64,000 nucleotides of DNA from UBA4733 sp036734945 (GTDB lineage Bacteria > Chloroflexota > UBA4733), in the NCBI GenBank assembly GCA_036734945.1, contig DAIMXP010000002.1, positions 62,001-126,000 on the forward strand. The letters are read 5' to 3'. Position 1 is the stretch's first letter; every line of letters begins with the position of its first letter. Shown piece after piece: positions 20,957 to 29,476 of the stretch. A model generated the notes under the pieces. That model made no database searches, was not told the origin of the DNA, and saw nothing but the letters and a program-made list of their open reading frames with translations. The position numbers were made by a program, and so were the translations under genes.

Positions 20957-21289
20957 ATGGGCGAGTTGTTTGAGGCATTATTGGGCGGGGCCGGCTGGGG
21001 CGTTGGCCTCGGCGTGGTATTGGGAGCGGCGTCAATTGCCGGGAAGGGCTTGCGACCGCTGGCCAAAGAGGCAGTCAAGCTTGGCATGACCGCCGGCTCA
21101 CGAGTCCAGGAGTGGACCGCCGAGATGCGTGAGCAAGTCGATGATATAGTGGCGGAGGCACGGGCCGAACAAGACGGTGTGGTCGCCGCGGACGCGTCGT
21201 CAGCGCCATCGAGCGAGACACTGGAAGCTCCGGCGGGGGAGCCGGCGGTCACGACGGTGTCAAAACGTCGCCGGGCAGAAATTAACTGA
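20957..21289 (+). CDS. Small protein with glycine-rich hydrophobic N terminus
   Basis: Unrecognised 110-residue protein. Residues ~8-30 form a glycine-rich hydrophobic segment (LLGGAGWGVGLGVVLGAA) that could be a membrane anchor. A KGLRPLAKEAVKLG-type amphipathic helix and an acidic helix (VDDIVAEARAEQ) follow, with a basic tail KRRR. It resembles short proteins annotated as DUF5132-like in other genomes, but this is not certain. The ATG follows AAGGAG by 10 bp. It is on the same strand as the PRC-barrel gene, 141 bp away. Confidence 0.6.
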   Translation: MGELFEALLGGAGWGVGLGVVLGAASIAGKGLRPLAKEAVKLGMTAGSRVQEWTAEMREQVDDIVAEARAEQDGVVAADASSAPSSETLEAPAGEPAVTTVSKRRRAEIN

Positions 21290-21311
21290 GTGGTGGCCGC
21301 CTGCGGCCACC

Positions 21312-23426
21312 TCACACTGTCGTCCAAACGTCCTCCGGCGCCCGGTTGAGTTGTTCCGCCAGCGTTGCCGGGTCGCCGGTGGGCGCCAGGCAGACGAAGT
21401 GTTCGCACACGTAGGCGGTGGCTGCGCCGTCGAGCATCGGCCGTCCTGCCAGCAACGGGATGCGGGCCGCAGCGCGCACGTCGTCTGGATCGGCCACTGC
21501 CAGGACGTGGTTGGGCAAGTAGTTGCCGTAAACCTGCTGGACGAGCGCCTCCGTCGCGGCGGAAGCGAGCGGGCCGACGATAGCTACCTCTTTCGGTGTG
21601 CCCAGGGAGAAGTCAAAGGCACAGAGCAGGCGACCGAAGGCGCTGGGATATTGCTGGGCGACGTCGGCCATAGCGTTCAGCCACAGGACAGCGCGCTCCT
21701 CAAGGTCCGGTTGTTGGGTCAGCGTTGCCATGCGGAGCAAGACGTCGCAGGCGACCGAGTTGCCGGAGGAAATGGCGTTGTCCATCACGTCCTTCGGGCG
21801 CCGGATGAGTTCCTCGTGGTCGTCGCTGGTGTCGAAGAAGCCGGCGCCGTCGGCGTCGTGGAAGTGCGTCACCAGCTCGCCGATTAGCGCCTGGGCTGCT
21901 TCGAACCAGCGGAGATCAAAGGTGGTTTCATAGAGCGCCAGCAGCCCATCGGCGTAGTTGGCATAGTCTTCCAGGTAGCCGTTGATGTGTACCTGACCGT
22001 TGTTGTAGGCATGCAGCAGCCGGCCGCGTACCAGCATATGGTCCAGCACGAACTCGGCGTTGCGGATGGCGGTTTGCTGGTAGTCGGGACGGCCTAACAC
22101 TGCGGCGGCTTCGGCGAAGGCGCGTAGCGTCATGCCGTTCCAGGAGACCAGCACCTTGGTGTCGAGGCCGGGCGGTACGCGCTTTTCCCGAGTGGATAGC
22201 AGCAAAGGCCGGGCACGCTCGACCGCCGCCAGTACATCCGTCTCCGGCAGGCGCGCCATTGCCGCCACCACATCGAGGTCGCGCGGGCAGTGCAGTATGT
22301 TGGATCCCTCGAAGTTACCGCCGGTGGTTACGTCGTAGTACGGCGCCAGGATGCGCGCATCGGCTGGGGTGAGCACGGCCTGCAACTCATCCAGGGACCA
22401 GACGTAGAATTTCCCTTCTTCGCCTTCGCTGTCGGCGTCTTCGGCGGAGTAAAAGCCGCCTTCCGGCGATGTCATGCGGAGCTGGACGTAGTCCAGTGTC
22501 TCCTCGGCGATGCGGCGGTAGAGAGGGTTTTGTGTCGCCTGCCAGGCGTTGAGATAGAGGCGCGCCAGTTGGGCGTTGTCGTAGAGCATCTTCTCGAAGT
22601 GCGGCGCCAGCCACTTGGCGTCGGTGGAGTAACGGTGAAAGCCGCCGCCCAACTGGTCGTAGATGCCGCCGCGCGCCATGCGCTCCAGCGTCTTTTCGAC
22701 CATAGCCAGCGCTTTGGCGTCATCCTTGCGCTTCCAGGTGCGCAGCAGGAAATCCAGGTTCATCGGCTGGGGGAACTTCGGGGCCTGGCCGAAGCCACCG
22801 TTGGCAGCGTCGTAGCCTTCGGCCATCCCCACGGCGCAGCGATCCAGGAAGCCGCTATCCAGTTGCCGCTCTGTCGCTTGCCCGGCCAGCCGCCGGCCCA
22901 ACTGGCCGCGTATCTGCTCGGCGCTCTGCACGATCTCGTCGCGGCGGCTGGTCCAGGCGTCGTGGACGCTCTCCAGTACCCGCCGGAAGCTGGGTATGCC
23001 ACGGCCTTCGTTCGGCGGGAAGTAGGTGCCGCCGAAGAAAGGGACACCCTCCGGCGTGAGGAAGGCGGAGAGCGGCCAGCCGCCTCGACCCGTCAGCGCC
23101 TGCACCGCCTCCATGTAGATACTGTCGAGGTCCGGCCGTTCTTCGCGATCCACCTTGATGTTGACGAACTGACGATTCATGATCTCGGCGGTATCGACGT
23201 CTTCGAACGACTCCCGTTCCATGACGTGGCACCAGTGGCAGGCGGAATAGCCGATCGACAGAAAAATAGGGCGATCTTCTTTCCGCGCCAGTTCCAGGGC
23301 CTCGCTGCCCCATGGATACCAATCTACCGGGTTATGGGCATGCTGGAGCAAGTAAGGGCTGGTCTGCCCTGCCAGCCGGTTGGTATGCACGGGCGTACCC
23401 CCGTTGGTCTCCTGCGTTTCCGTCAT
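21312..23426 (-). CDS. YyaL/SSP411-type thioredoxin-domain protein
   Basis: This 704-residue cytosolic protein has an N-terminal thioredoxin-like DUF255 domain followed by a long alpha/alpha-barrel resembling N-acylglucosamine 2-epimerases. The family signature is complete: SPYLLQHAHNPVDWYPWG near 22-39, the redox motif SACHWCHVM near 59-67, and GWPLSAFLTPEGVPFFGGTY near 110-129. The barrel part contains SYLLQ-type helical repeats and DTKVLVSWNGMTLRAFAEAA near 435-454. The family is widespread and conserved but its catalytic role is still poorly defined. The ATG at 23426 was chosen because upstream residues are non-conserved. Confidence 0.88.
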   Translation of the reverse strand: MTETQETNGGTPVHTNRLAGQTSPYLLQHAHNPVDWYPWGSEALELARKEDRPIFLSIGYSACHWCHVMERESFEDVDTAEIMNRQFVNIKVDREERPDLDSIYMEAVQALTGRGGWPLSAFLTPEGVPFFGGTYFPPNEGRGIPSFRRVLESVHDAWTSRRDEIVQSAEQIRGQLGRRLAGQATERQLDSGFLDRCAVGMAEGYDAANGGFGQAPKFPQPMNLDFLLRTWKRKDDAKALAMVEKTLERMARGGIYDQLGGGFHRYSTDAKWLAPHFEKMLYDNAQLARLYLNAWQATQNPLYRRIAEETLDYVQLRMTSPEGGFYSAEDADSEGEEGKFYVWSLDELQAVLTPADARILAPYYDVTTGGNFEGSNILHCPRDLDVVAAMARLPETDVLAAVERARPLLLSTREKRVPPGLDTKVLVSWNGMTLRAFAEAAAVLGRPDYQQTAIRNAEFVLDHMLVRGRLLHAYNNGQVHINGYLEDYANYADGLLALYETTFDLRWFEAAQALIGELVTHFHDADGAGFFDTSDDHEELIRRPKDVMDNAISSGNSVACDVLLRMATLTQQPDLEERAVLWLNAMADVAQQYPSAFGRLLCAFDFSLGTPKEVAIVGPLASAATEALVQQVYGNYLPNHVLAVADPDDVRAAARIPLLAGRPMLDGAATAYVCEHFVCLAPTGDPATLAEQLNRAPEDVWTTV

Positions 23427-23621
23427 CACTGCTTCTCCATCCGTCCTGGCAACCAGAGGCATGATAACCGTGAGAGGCAGTGGCGCTGCCGTGACCGCGG
23501 GCGGCATCGCTTACTGTCGACCGCTCGCCTCACGCCTGCCCGGTATGCTGGTGCAGGAACCTGCGTGTTTGCCGTTGACCCATTCGGGACGGTCGCGGTG
23601 ACAACTGGGAAGGAGCCACAC

Positions 23622-24209
23622 GTGGCGATCGCGGAACACAGTGCGCCGGTACTTACGCGCCGTCGCTTTAACGTGACGGAGTATTACCGGATGACGGAGG
23701 TCGGCATCCTGCGGGAGGATGACCACGTCGAATTGATAGCAGGAGAGATCATCCAAATGAGCCCTATCGGCGCGAGCCATGGGGAGTGTACCAGCGCGTT
23801 GGAGGAACTTTTGGGGCCACAGGTCCGCGGGCAAGCCCGTCTCCGGGGACAGACCTCGATGCGTCTCGACGATGCGAGTGAGCCGCAGCCCGATCTGGCA
23901 TTGGTTCGCTACCGCCGCTATCGGCAGACGCTCCCAACTGCCGCCGATGTCTTTTTCCTGGTCGAGGTCGCGGACTCCTCGTTGGACTATGATCTCGGCG
24001 TCAAACTGCCATTGTACGCTGCGGCGGGGATCGGAGAGGTTTTCGTCGTGGACACGATCCACGATGTGGTCGAGCGGCATACCGAGCCACGCGATGGGCA
24101 CTATCGGTGCGTTCTTCGCGCCGGACGCGGCGAGTCGCTGACTTCCACCGTGCTGCCGGCGGTTACGTTGCCTTTGGATGTAGTCCTTGGCTATGAACTG
24201 CCAGAATGA
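23622..24209 (+). CDS. Uma2-family PD-(D/E)XK nuclease-fold protein
   Basis: This 195-residue protein belongs to the Uma2 (DUF820) family, which has the restriction-endonuclease-like fold and is greatly expanded in cyanobacteria and Chloroflexota. The putative catalytic acids lie in EPQPDLALV and FFLVEVADSS, with the lysine in GVKLPLYAAAGI. The N-terminal half shows the family features VTEYYRMTEVGIL and VELIAGEIIQMSPIGASHG. Its biological role is unknown; many members lie in mobile or accessory DNA. Start GTG 23622 follows AAGGAG by 7 bp. It overlaps the next gene as ATGA. Confidence 0.82.
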   Translation: MAIAEHSAPVLTRRRFNVTEYYRMTEVGILREDDHVELIAGEIIQMSPIGASHGECTSALEELLGPQVRGQARLRGQTSMRLDDASEPQPDLALVRYRRYRQTLPTAADVFFLVEVADSSLDYDLGVKLPLYAAAGIGEVFVVDTIHDVVERHTEPRDGHYRCVLRAGRGESLTSTVLPAVTLPLDVVLGYELPE

Positions 24210-24853
24210 TCTCCCGGTGGCTCTTTCTGCTTTCGAGGAAGCCATTGGTCCACGCGCTCGTTCGCTGGGGCTTTGGGCATCTGTCAGCAGTCTTGCCGGT
24301 CCATCGGATCGCCACGACGGAGCGGGTGATCGCGTTCTATCATCCGCGGCCGGCCTGGTCTCCTCATATCCTGCTGGTGCCGAAGCTTGGCATCCCAAGC
24401 TTCGTCGCCTTACGCCCGCCGGACACCGCGGTCATTGTCGACATCGTGCGGCTCGCGACTGAGATTGTGGCGACATACGCGCCCACAACCGCGCCCGCCG
24501 TGCTCCTGGTCAATGGTGGAGCTTATCAGGACGTCGGCCAGTTGCACTTTCACCTTACCTGGGGGATGGACTGGTCGAGCTATACCTGTCCAGGCGAGAT
24601 CACTGACGATCCGATCTTCCAGACTGAACAGGTGACTGTGTACCAGCACCCGCAACCGGTGCGGGCGATCCATCTTGTGCTTCATCCCAGCACAGAAAAC
24701 GTTGACCTGAACGTGCTGATCGTGGCGGCGCAACAGGTAGTCCATGCCCTGAATTTGCTGCCCACGGGCTTCAGCGTGGTCCTGAGCGACAGCCGGACGG
24801 GGCCTACGAACACCTGGGAATGCTTCCATCTCGTCTCAGGCGCATTCCTGTAA
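24206..24853 (+). CDS. HIT-like domain protein
   Basis: This 215-residue protein carries a histidine-triad-like motif, GQLHFHLTWG near 111-120, preceded by LLVNGGAYQDV. That matches the strand-loop arrangement of HIT nucleotide hydrolases. A second half ends with NLLPTGFSVVLSDSR and ECFHLVSG, which looks like a degenerate repeat of the same fold. The final histidine of HxHxHxx reads as tryptophan-glycine-rich sequence, so activity is uncertain. The ATG overlaps the Uma2 stop (ATGA), so the two are likely cotranslated. Confidence 0.65.
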   Translation: MISRWLFLLSRKPLVHALVRWGFGHLSAVLPVHRIATTERVIAFYHPRPAWSPHILLVPKLGIPSFVALRPPDTAVIVDIVRLATEIVATYAPTTAPAVLLVNGGAYQDVGQLHFHLTWGMDWSSYTCPGEITDDPIFQTEQVTVYQHPQPVRAIHLVLHPSTENVDLNVLIVAAQQVVHALNLLPTGFSVVLSDSRTGPTNTWECFHLVSGAFL

Positions 24854-24993
24854 GGCAGTGCGGACGTACTGTGCGCGTGAAGCCCTCCCGTTGCTGGTGT
24901 CCATTGCCCTTGTTCTCTCGCTGTTCGGGACCTCCGGTACTCGACGAGATTCTTCCTGTTCTCGACTCCCCGCAATGTCAAGGGTACACTTGC

Positions 24994-25019
24994 TATATCC
25001 GAATTTCAGAATATCGGAT
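24994..25019 (+). promoter_or_regulatory. Possible operator/promoter of AbrB-MazF pair
   Basis: A TATATCCGA-TCGGAT inverted repeat (perfect 6-bp arms ATCCGA 24997-25002 and TCGGAT 25014-25019) overlaps an extended -10-like TGCTATAT. It lies 20 bp before the antitoxin start. Autorepression through such a site is usual for AbrB/MazE antitoxins. Confidence 0.35.
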
Positions 25020-25039
25020 GCGGGGAAAGGCACGGCATC

Positions 25040-25348
25040 GTGACAGAGCAATTGCGGATAGGCAAGCGAGGGGCAGTGGTCATCCCGGTACAACTGCGGC
25101 GGCAGTACCACATGGAGGAAGGTAGTCGATTGGCAGTGGAGGAGCGAGACGGTGGCCTCTTGCTGACGACGTTGCCGGTCAGTCCCAGTGAAGAAGAACG
25201 GCGTCGTTTCTTCGCTGAGTTGACTGACCAGGTGGCTGCGACCCGAGCCAATCCGGGAGCCTGGGAGGAAGAAATGGCGGAGCGGGCAGTACTAGAGGGC
25301 ACGCTACTGGATGGTCTGTCTGGCCCGGAAGACGCCGCCGGTGCCTGA
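25040..25348 (+). CDS. AbrB/MazE-like antitoxin
   Basis: This 102-residue protein begins with a SpoVT/AbrB swapped-hairpin DNA-binding domain (LRIGKRGAVVIPVQLRRQY, then EGSRLAVEERDGGLLL, residues 5-~48). A charged helical tail (PSEEERRRFFAEL) follows. AbrB-type proteins paired with MazF act as labile antitoxins and autorepressors. The start is GTG. Its 3' end overlaps the toxin start by 8 bp, which is the usual coupling for such modules. Confidence 0.75.
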   Translation: MTEQLRIGKRGAVVIPVQLRRQYHMEEGSRLAVEERDGGLLLTTLPVSPSEEERRRFFAELTDQVAATRANPGAWEEEMAERAVLEGTLLDGLSGPEDAAGA

Positions 25349-25694
25349 CTCGCGACCGACCTACGTACGGGGCGACCTTTGGTGGGCCAACCTGAACCCC
25401 GTGCGAGGGCATGAGCAGGCTGGACGGCGGCCGGTGCTGGTCGTTTCCGATGATCGGTTCAACCAAAGCCCATTGGACATGGTCTTTGTCGTTCCGCTGA
25501 CACGTACAATTCGGCGTTGGCCGACTCGAATCAGACTTGATCCATCCGCTGGTGGAGTCCCGTTCGCCAGCGACCTCATGTGCGATCAATTGCGTGCTGT
25601 TTCTTTGGAGCGGCTGGAACGTCGGATAGGCGCCGTAGATCGCGAACTCCTGGAGCGCGTAGAGAATGTCCTTCGTCTGGTACTTGTACTCTGA
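25341..25694 (+). CDS. MazF/PemK-family toxin
   Basis: This 117-residue protein is a MazF-type endoribonuclease toxin that cleaves mRNA in the cytoplasm when its antitoxin is lost. Family features are YVRGDLWWANLNPVRGHEQ near 7-25, GRRPVLVVSDDRFN near 27-40, VVPLTRTIRRWPTRI near 50-64 and SDLMCDQLRAVS near 78-89. The conserved arginine of the RGDLWW loop and the DQLR motif are intact. Start GTG 25341 overlaps the antitoxin end; an upstream in-frame GTG at 25311 is also possible. Confidence 0.85.
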   Translation: MPDSRPTYVRGDLWWANLNPVRGHEQAGRRPVLVVSDDRFNQSPLDMVFVVPLTRTIRRWPTRIRLDPSAGGVPFASDLMCDQLRAVSLERLERRIGAVDRELLERVENVLRLVLVL

Positions 25695-25736
25695 GTCATA
25701 CCAGGAGTGCTGGGGATTGGCACCTGCGTTGTAGGT

Positions 25737-26444
25737 CTACTTCCGTCGATAGTCCACGAATCGATAGCCCAGGCCGCGCTCTGTCAGGATGTAGCGGGGA
25801 TGCGGCGGCTCCGGCTCAATCTTCTTGCGCAAGTAGGTGACGTAGAGGCGCACGTAGTTGTCTTCGTCGCGGTACTCCGGTCCCCAGACTTTGCCCAGCA
25901 ACTGCTCGTAGGTCTGCACCCTGCCGGGGTTGGAAGCAAGTTGATAGAGAAGGCGATACTCCGTGGGACGCAGTTGCACCTTCTCGCCGCCGGCAAAGAT
26001 GTCGTGCCGCACGAAGTCAAGGGTGAGGTAGTCGTCGACGACGATGGCGGCCTCCTCGTCGGTTGTCGCCGCACCGGTGCGCCGCAGGACGGCCTGGATG
26101 CGCGAAGCGAGCTCCGCCTGACCAAAAGGCTTGCGCACGTAGTCGTCGGCCCCCAGGCGCAGCCCCTTGACAACGTCGCTTTCATCCCCCTTTGCTGTCA
26201 GCATCAGTACCGGTGCTGAGGAGAAGGTCCGCAAGCGGCGTAGCGTCTCGAAGCCGTCCATGCCCGGCAGCATGACATCCAGTAGGATGGCGTCAGGCTG
26301 TTCCTGGCGGACCTTTTCCAGCCCCTCTTCACCACTGGCTACGGTGACGACGCGGTAGCCCTCCATCTCCAGATAGAGGCGCACGGCGTTGCGGAGGCCC
26401 GCTTCGTCTTCGACCATCAGCAGCGTGCGCGGCTCACCGGCCAT
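25737..26444 (-). CDS. OmpR-family response regulator
   Basis: This 235-residue response regulator has a receiver domain (residues 1-~120) and a winged-helix DNA-binding domain (~135-233). The receiver keeps the acidic pair MVEDE, the phospho-acceptor Asp in ILLDVMLPGMDGF, the Thr/Ser position in MLTAKG and the Lys in VRKPFG. The output domain ends LTERGLGYRFVDY, typical of the OmpR/PhoB class and close to KdpE. It is the last gene of a coupled HAD - kinase - regulator operon; its start overlaps the kinase stop by one base. Targets are unknown. Confidence 0.92.
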   Translation of the reverse strand: MAGEPRTLLMVEDEAGLRNAVRLYLEMEGYRVVTVASGEEGLEKVRQEQPDAILLDVMLPGMDGFETLRRLRTFSSAPVLMLTAKGDESDVVKGLRLGADDYVRKPFGQAELASRIQAVLRRTGAATTDEEAAIVVDDYLTLDFVRHDIFAGGEKVQLRPTEYRLLYQLASNPGRVQTYEQLLGKVWGPEYRDEDNYVRLYVTYLRKKIEPEPPHPRYILTERGLGYRFVDYRRK

Positions 26445-28048
26445 TACCTATCCCCCATCCGAGCGGGCATGTCGCCGTGGCCGGCAGGCAGCGCCGGTCC
26501 GATGCCGCGCGGCAGGCTGAAGGTGAAACGCGCCCCCTGGCCCCATTCGCTGTCTACCCGGATCTGGCCGCCGTGCGCTTCGACGATGGCTTTGACCAGG
26601 AAGAGGCCCAGCCCCACTCCGGTGGTCTGGCGGTTCGGGTCACCCTGCACTCGGTAGAAGCGCTGGAAGAGTCGACTCTGCTCGCTGAGCTTGATGCCCG
26701 GCCCTTGATCGCTCACTGACACCTCGACACTACTCGCCGTCACGCGCCCTTCTAATCGGATCGTACCGCCCTTAGGGGAATATTTTATGGCATTGTCGAC
26801 AAGGTTGGTCAGCACCTCCTCGATCCGCTCTGGATCGGCCTGAATCGTCGGGAACGTTCGTGGAAAGTCGACAACGAAGCGGTGGCGTTCGCTGCGCGCT
26901 TCCAGGCGCTTGACGACGCGATGCGCCAACTCCGGGAGCTCGACTTCAACCAGACGGACGGGCAGTGAGTCCGCCTCCAGGCGTGACACGCGCAATAGGT
27001 TGTTGATGAGGCGGGAGAGGCGGTCGGTTTCGGCGTCGATGGCCTCCAGGGCTTCCTGGAGCAGCGGATCACTCTCGCCGAACTTGCGCTGCAGCGTTTC
27101 GGCGTAGGCCTTGATGATCGCCACCGGCGTTTGCAGTTCGTGGGAGGTCATGGAGAGGAAGGTCGAGCGCAGCTCTTCCAGTTCGTGCAGCCGGGTCATG
27201 TTGCGCACGTAGAGGATGATCTGGCCGTCGGGCGCCCGCTCGTCGTCGGGTACGACAGCGACGAGCGCCACATGCTGCAGCGCGCCGTCTTTCGCCTGCA
27301 GGACGAGGTCCACCTCCCGGTTAGCCTCGGCGGTGGCGTCGATCTCTGCGAACAGGCGGACGCCGGCAGTGCCGCGCGCCGGACGCAGGGTGAGCGCCTC
27401 GTCCAGCCGCCGTCCGACCAGTTCGCGGCGGCGATAGCCGCTCATATGCTCCAGCGCGGCGTTGACCGACAGGATGTGCCGTTCGCGATCACAGACGATG
27501 ATGCCGTCGGTACTCTGTTCGATCACGCGGCTCAGGTTTTCCTTTTCTCGCCGCAGCGAGGCGACCAGGCCGGCGTTGCGGACGGAGATGCCCGCCTGAT
27601 CGGCAAAAGCTCCCAGCACGCGCTCTTCCGCTGCGGAAAAGGCGCTCGCCGAGCGCAGCACGCCAATGATACCGAACGTCTGCGCGTCAGCCGAGAGCGG
27701 CAGCAGGGCCAGGTGATGACGAAGCAGGCCGATGTCGGCGGTGATCTGGGTGGTGAACGGCCGGGGGATGGCGTGCTGCGAGCGCGCCACGCGCTCCAGG
27801 TCTGGCCGTGCCGTCGTCAGGCGCCGACTGATCTCTGCTGCCGCCTGGCCATGCAAGCCGATGGTCACTTCCTGCTCCGGCGCGGCGCCGCCCGTGCGCC
27901 AGAGCACCAACATGCCGGCGCCACCGTCGAGCGCGGCGATAGCCTGGCGCAGGATGCGCTTGAGGATGCCGCGCAGATCGGCGGCGCGCAAGCTGGAGAG
28001 TTCCGCCGGGTCGAGCGGCCCGGGACGCTCTGTGCCGAAGTCGGTCAC
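26444..28048 (-). CDS. GAF-PAS sensor histidine kinase
   Basis: This 534-residue soluble sensor kinase has no membrane segments, so it senses a cytoplasmic signal. The order is a GAF-like domain (~20-175, with QTFGIIGVLRSASAFSAAEE), a PAS domain (~180-300, DGIIVCDRERHILSVNAALE), HisKA with the phospho-His in SMTSHELQTPVAIIK near 303, and HATPase. The N box is TNLVDNAIKYSPKGG, then SDQGPGIK and TGVGLGLFLVKAI. It starts with GTG, overlapping the HAD stop as GTGA. It presumably phosphorylates the adjacent OmpR-type regulator. Confidence 0.9.
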   Translation of the reverse strand: MTDFGTERPGPLDPAELSSLRAADLRGILKRILRQAIAALDGGAGMLVLWRTGGAAPEQEVTIGLHGQAAAEISRRLTTARPDLERVARSQHAIPRPFTTQITADIGLLRHHLALLPLSADAQTFGIIGVLRSASAFSAAEERVLGAFADQAGISVRNAGLVASLRREKENLSRVIEQSTDGIIVCDRERHILSVNAALEHMSGYRRRELVGRRLDEALTLRPARGTAGVRLFAEIDATAEANREVDLVLQAKDGALQHVALVAVVPDDERAPDGQIILYVRNMTRLHELEELRSTFLSMTSHELQTPVAIIKAYAETLQRKFGESDPLLQEALEAIDAETDRLSRLINNLLRVSRLEADSLPVRLVEVELPELAHRVVKRLEARSERHRFVVDFPRTFPTIQADPERIEEVLTNLVDNAIKYSPKGGTIRLEGRVTASSVEVSVSDQGPGIKLSEQSRLFQRFYRVQGDPNRQTTGVGLGLFLVKAIVEAHGGQIRVDSEWGQGARFTFSLPRGIGPALPAGHGDMPARMGDR

Positions 28049-28716
28049 CTGACCGCTCCTGCCAGTTGATCCAGGGAGAGCGTGCGCAGATCACCAATGT
28101 GCGCGACCGTGAGGTCTGCGGCGTACATCGGTACTGTCGGCTGCTGCGCATAGTGGCCTTGCGTCACCAGGATGGTGTGGAAGCGCTGTGGCTCGCGGCG
28201 TTGAATCGCCGCCAGGATGCCCGACTTGTCGTCGATCATCACATAGCGATCGGCGGGATAGGCGGCGTAGACGTTCGGCAACTCCGTTTCCTTGTGGGTC
28301 GTGATGACGACGCGGCCTTCAACGGCAGCGGTGATACCGGCGCGCACGATCTTGGCAGGCTGAAAGACCGGGTCGCCATCGGAGACGATCACCGTGGTGC
28401 CCAACGTCGCCAGATGGGCCAGGGCTTCTAGCGCACCCGGATAGCGATACCGCTCAAAGGGGATACCGTTGACGAGCGCGCTGATGTGTTCTGCCACCGG
28501 CTCTGCCACCGCGTCGGCACAGAAGCGGCGCAGAACTTCCGGGAAGTCCACACGGTCGAGGTCGCGGCGCACGTCGTCGTAGATGGTCCAGAACTCCTGC
28601 TCGACCTCCGGTCCGACCTCGCGCTTGAGCGCGCGATCCAGGTCCGCCTTGACGGCATCATTGTCGATCAGCGTGTTGTCGACGTCCAGCAGGAATGCCC
28701 AACGCAGCGCTGCCAA
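28045..28716 (-). CDS. HAD-superfamily hydrolase
   Basis: This 223-residue protein is a haloacid-dehalogenase-type phosphatase. Motif I is FLLDVDNTLIDND near 8-20 with the nucleophile Asp, motif II is TVIVSDGD, and the terminal acid motif is YVMIDDKSG near 168. A helical cap lies between. The start is TTG 28716 just after GGAGGA; no ATG is better placed. It is the first gene of the operon with a histidine kinase and response regulator. Whether it dephosphorylates a small molecule linked to that signalling is unknown. Confidence 0.8.
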   Translation of the reverse strand: MAALRWAFLLDVDNTLIDNDAVKADLDRALKREVGPEVEQEFWTIYDDVRRDLDRVDFPEVLRRFCADAVAEPVAEHISALVNGIPFERYRYPGALEALAHLATLGTTVIVSDGDPVFQPAKIVRAGITAAVEGRVVITTHKETELPNVYAAYPADRYVMIDDKSGILAAIQRREPQRFHTILVTQGHYAQQPTVPMYAADLTVAHIGDLRTLSLDQLAGAVR

Positions 28717-28790
28717 GGTGTGGTTCCTCCAGTTGTGGCACGATTGGCGAACGTTGCTGCTAGGGTACCGCATCTGGCGACTAGAGGGGC

Positions 28791-28903
28791 TGGCGACTGA
28801 AGTCGCGCCTACAACCGAGCAAATGGTCAGCCTGCGGCTGCCGGCACCTTTGCGGACTGATTAGTCCGCGCAGGCGGACTTTGCAAGGTAGGCGCGACTT
28901 CAA
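28791..28903. repeat. Palindromic dispersed repeat, copy 2
   Basis: It starts with TGGCGACTGAAGTCGCGCC and ends in GTAGGCGCGACTTCA. Its last terminal bases (GTCGCCA in the other copies) are missing. The ~70-bp middle part, beginning GAGCAAATGGTCAGCCTGCG, is nearly identical to copy 3 at 51507-51627. The right end abuts the truncated LacI-type gene. Confidence 0.8.
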
Positions 28904-29435
28904 CCGCACCGGCGCCTTCCAGGCGGTGCAGCACCTGCTGGGGCTTGGCCATCGGGAGATTGCCTCCGTCGGGGGACCAACACGCGACACTGTCGAGGTA
29001 AAACGCTTCGACGGCTTTTGTCAAGCGCTAGCCGCCAGTGGGCAATTACGCAACGATGCCTTGACGTTCTTCCCCGGCGTCGACTGCGCGAACGGCTATG
29101 CCGCGATGAGTCAGGTGCTGCAGTTGCCGCGACGCCCCACCGCCGCCTTCGTCGCCAGCGACATGGCCGCGATGGGCGCCCTGCAAGCGCTCGGCCAGCA
29201 CGGACTGCGCGTGCCGCAAGACATGGCGCTGGTGGGCTTCGACGACACCCTCGGCGCTGTCGCCAGCCCGCCTTTGACCACGGTCGCCCTGCCCATGTGG
29301 GAGATGGGGGCGGCAGCGGTGGACCTCATTGTCCGCCGCACCACGGCAGATGCCGCGTCGCCGGCGGAACGGATCGTGCTGAACACGCGGCTGGTGATCC
29401 GAGATTCCACAGGGTCTGTAGCAGGGGCGCGGTAG
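28881..29435 (+). pseudogene. Truncated LacI-family regulator, effector domain only
   Basis: The frame encodes about 180 residues of the C-terminal ligand-binding half of a LacI/GalR-type repressor: AVQHLLGLGHREIASVGGP, AAFVASDMAAMGALQAL, VPQDMALVGFDD, ASPPLTTVALP and a terminal IVLNTRLVIRDS. The helix-turn-helix and first ~140 residues are absent. The homology begins exactly at the right end of the palindromic repeat, so the front half was probably lost by insertion or recombination there. It cannot bind DNA as a normal LacI protein and is best regarded as a pseudogene. Confidence 0.75.
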
Positions 29436-29476
29436 AGAGCGCCGCCCTGCTGGCGACACGCAGCGATTCCTTGCTC

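Noticed and set aside
22290..23621. 5' part of a long plus-strand frame leading into the Uma2 gene
   Set aside because: Antisense to the YyaL-type gene; the Uma2 protein starts at GTG 23622, where a ribosome site and conserved sequence begin.
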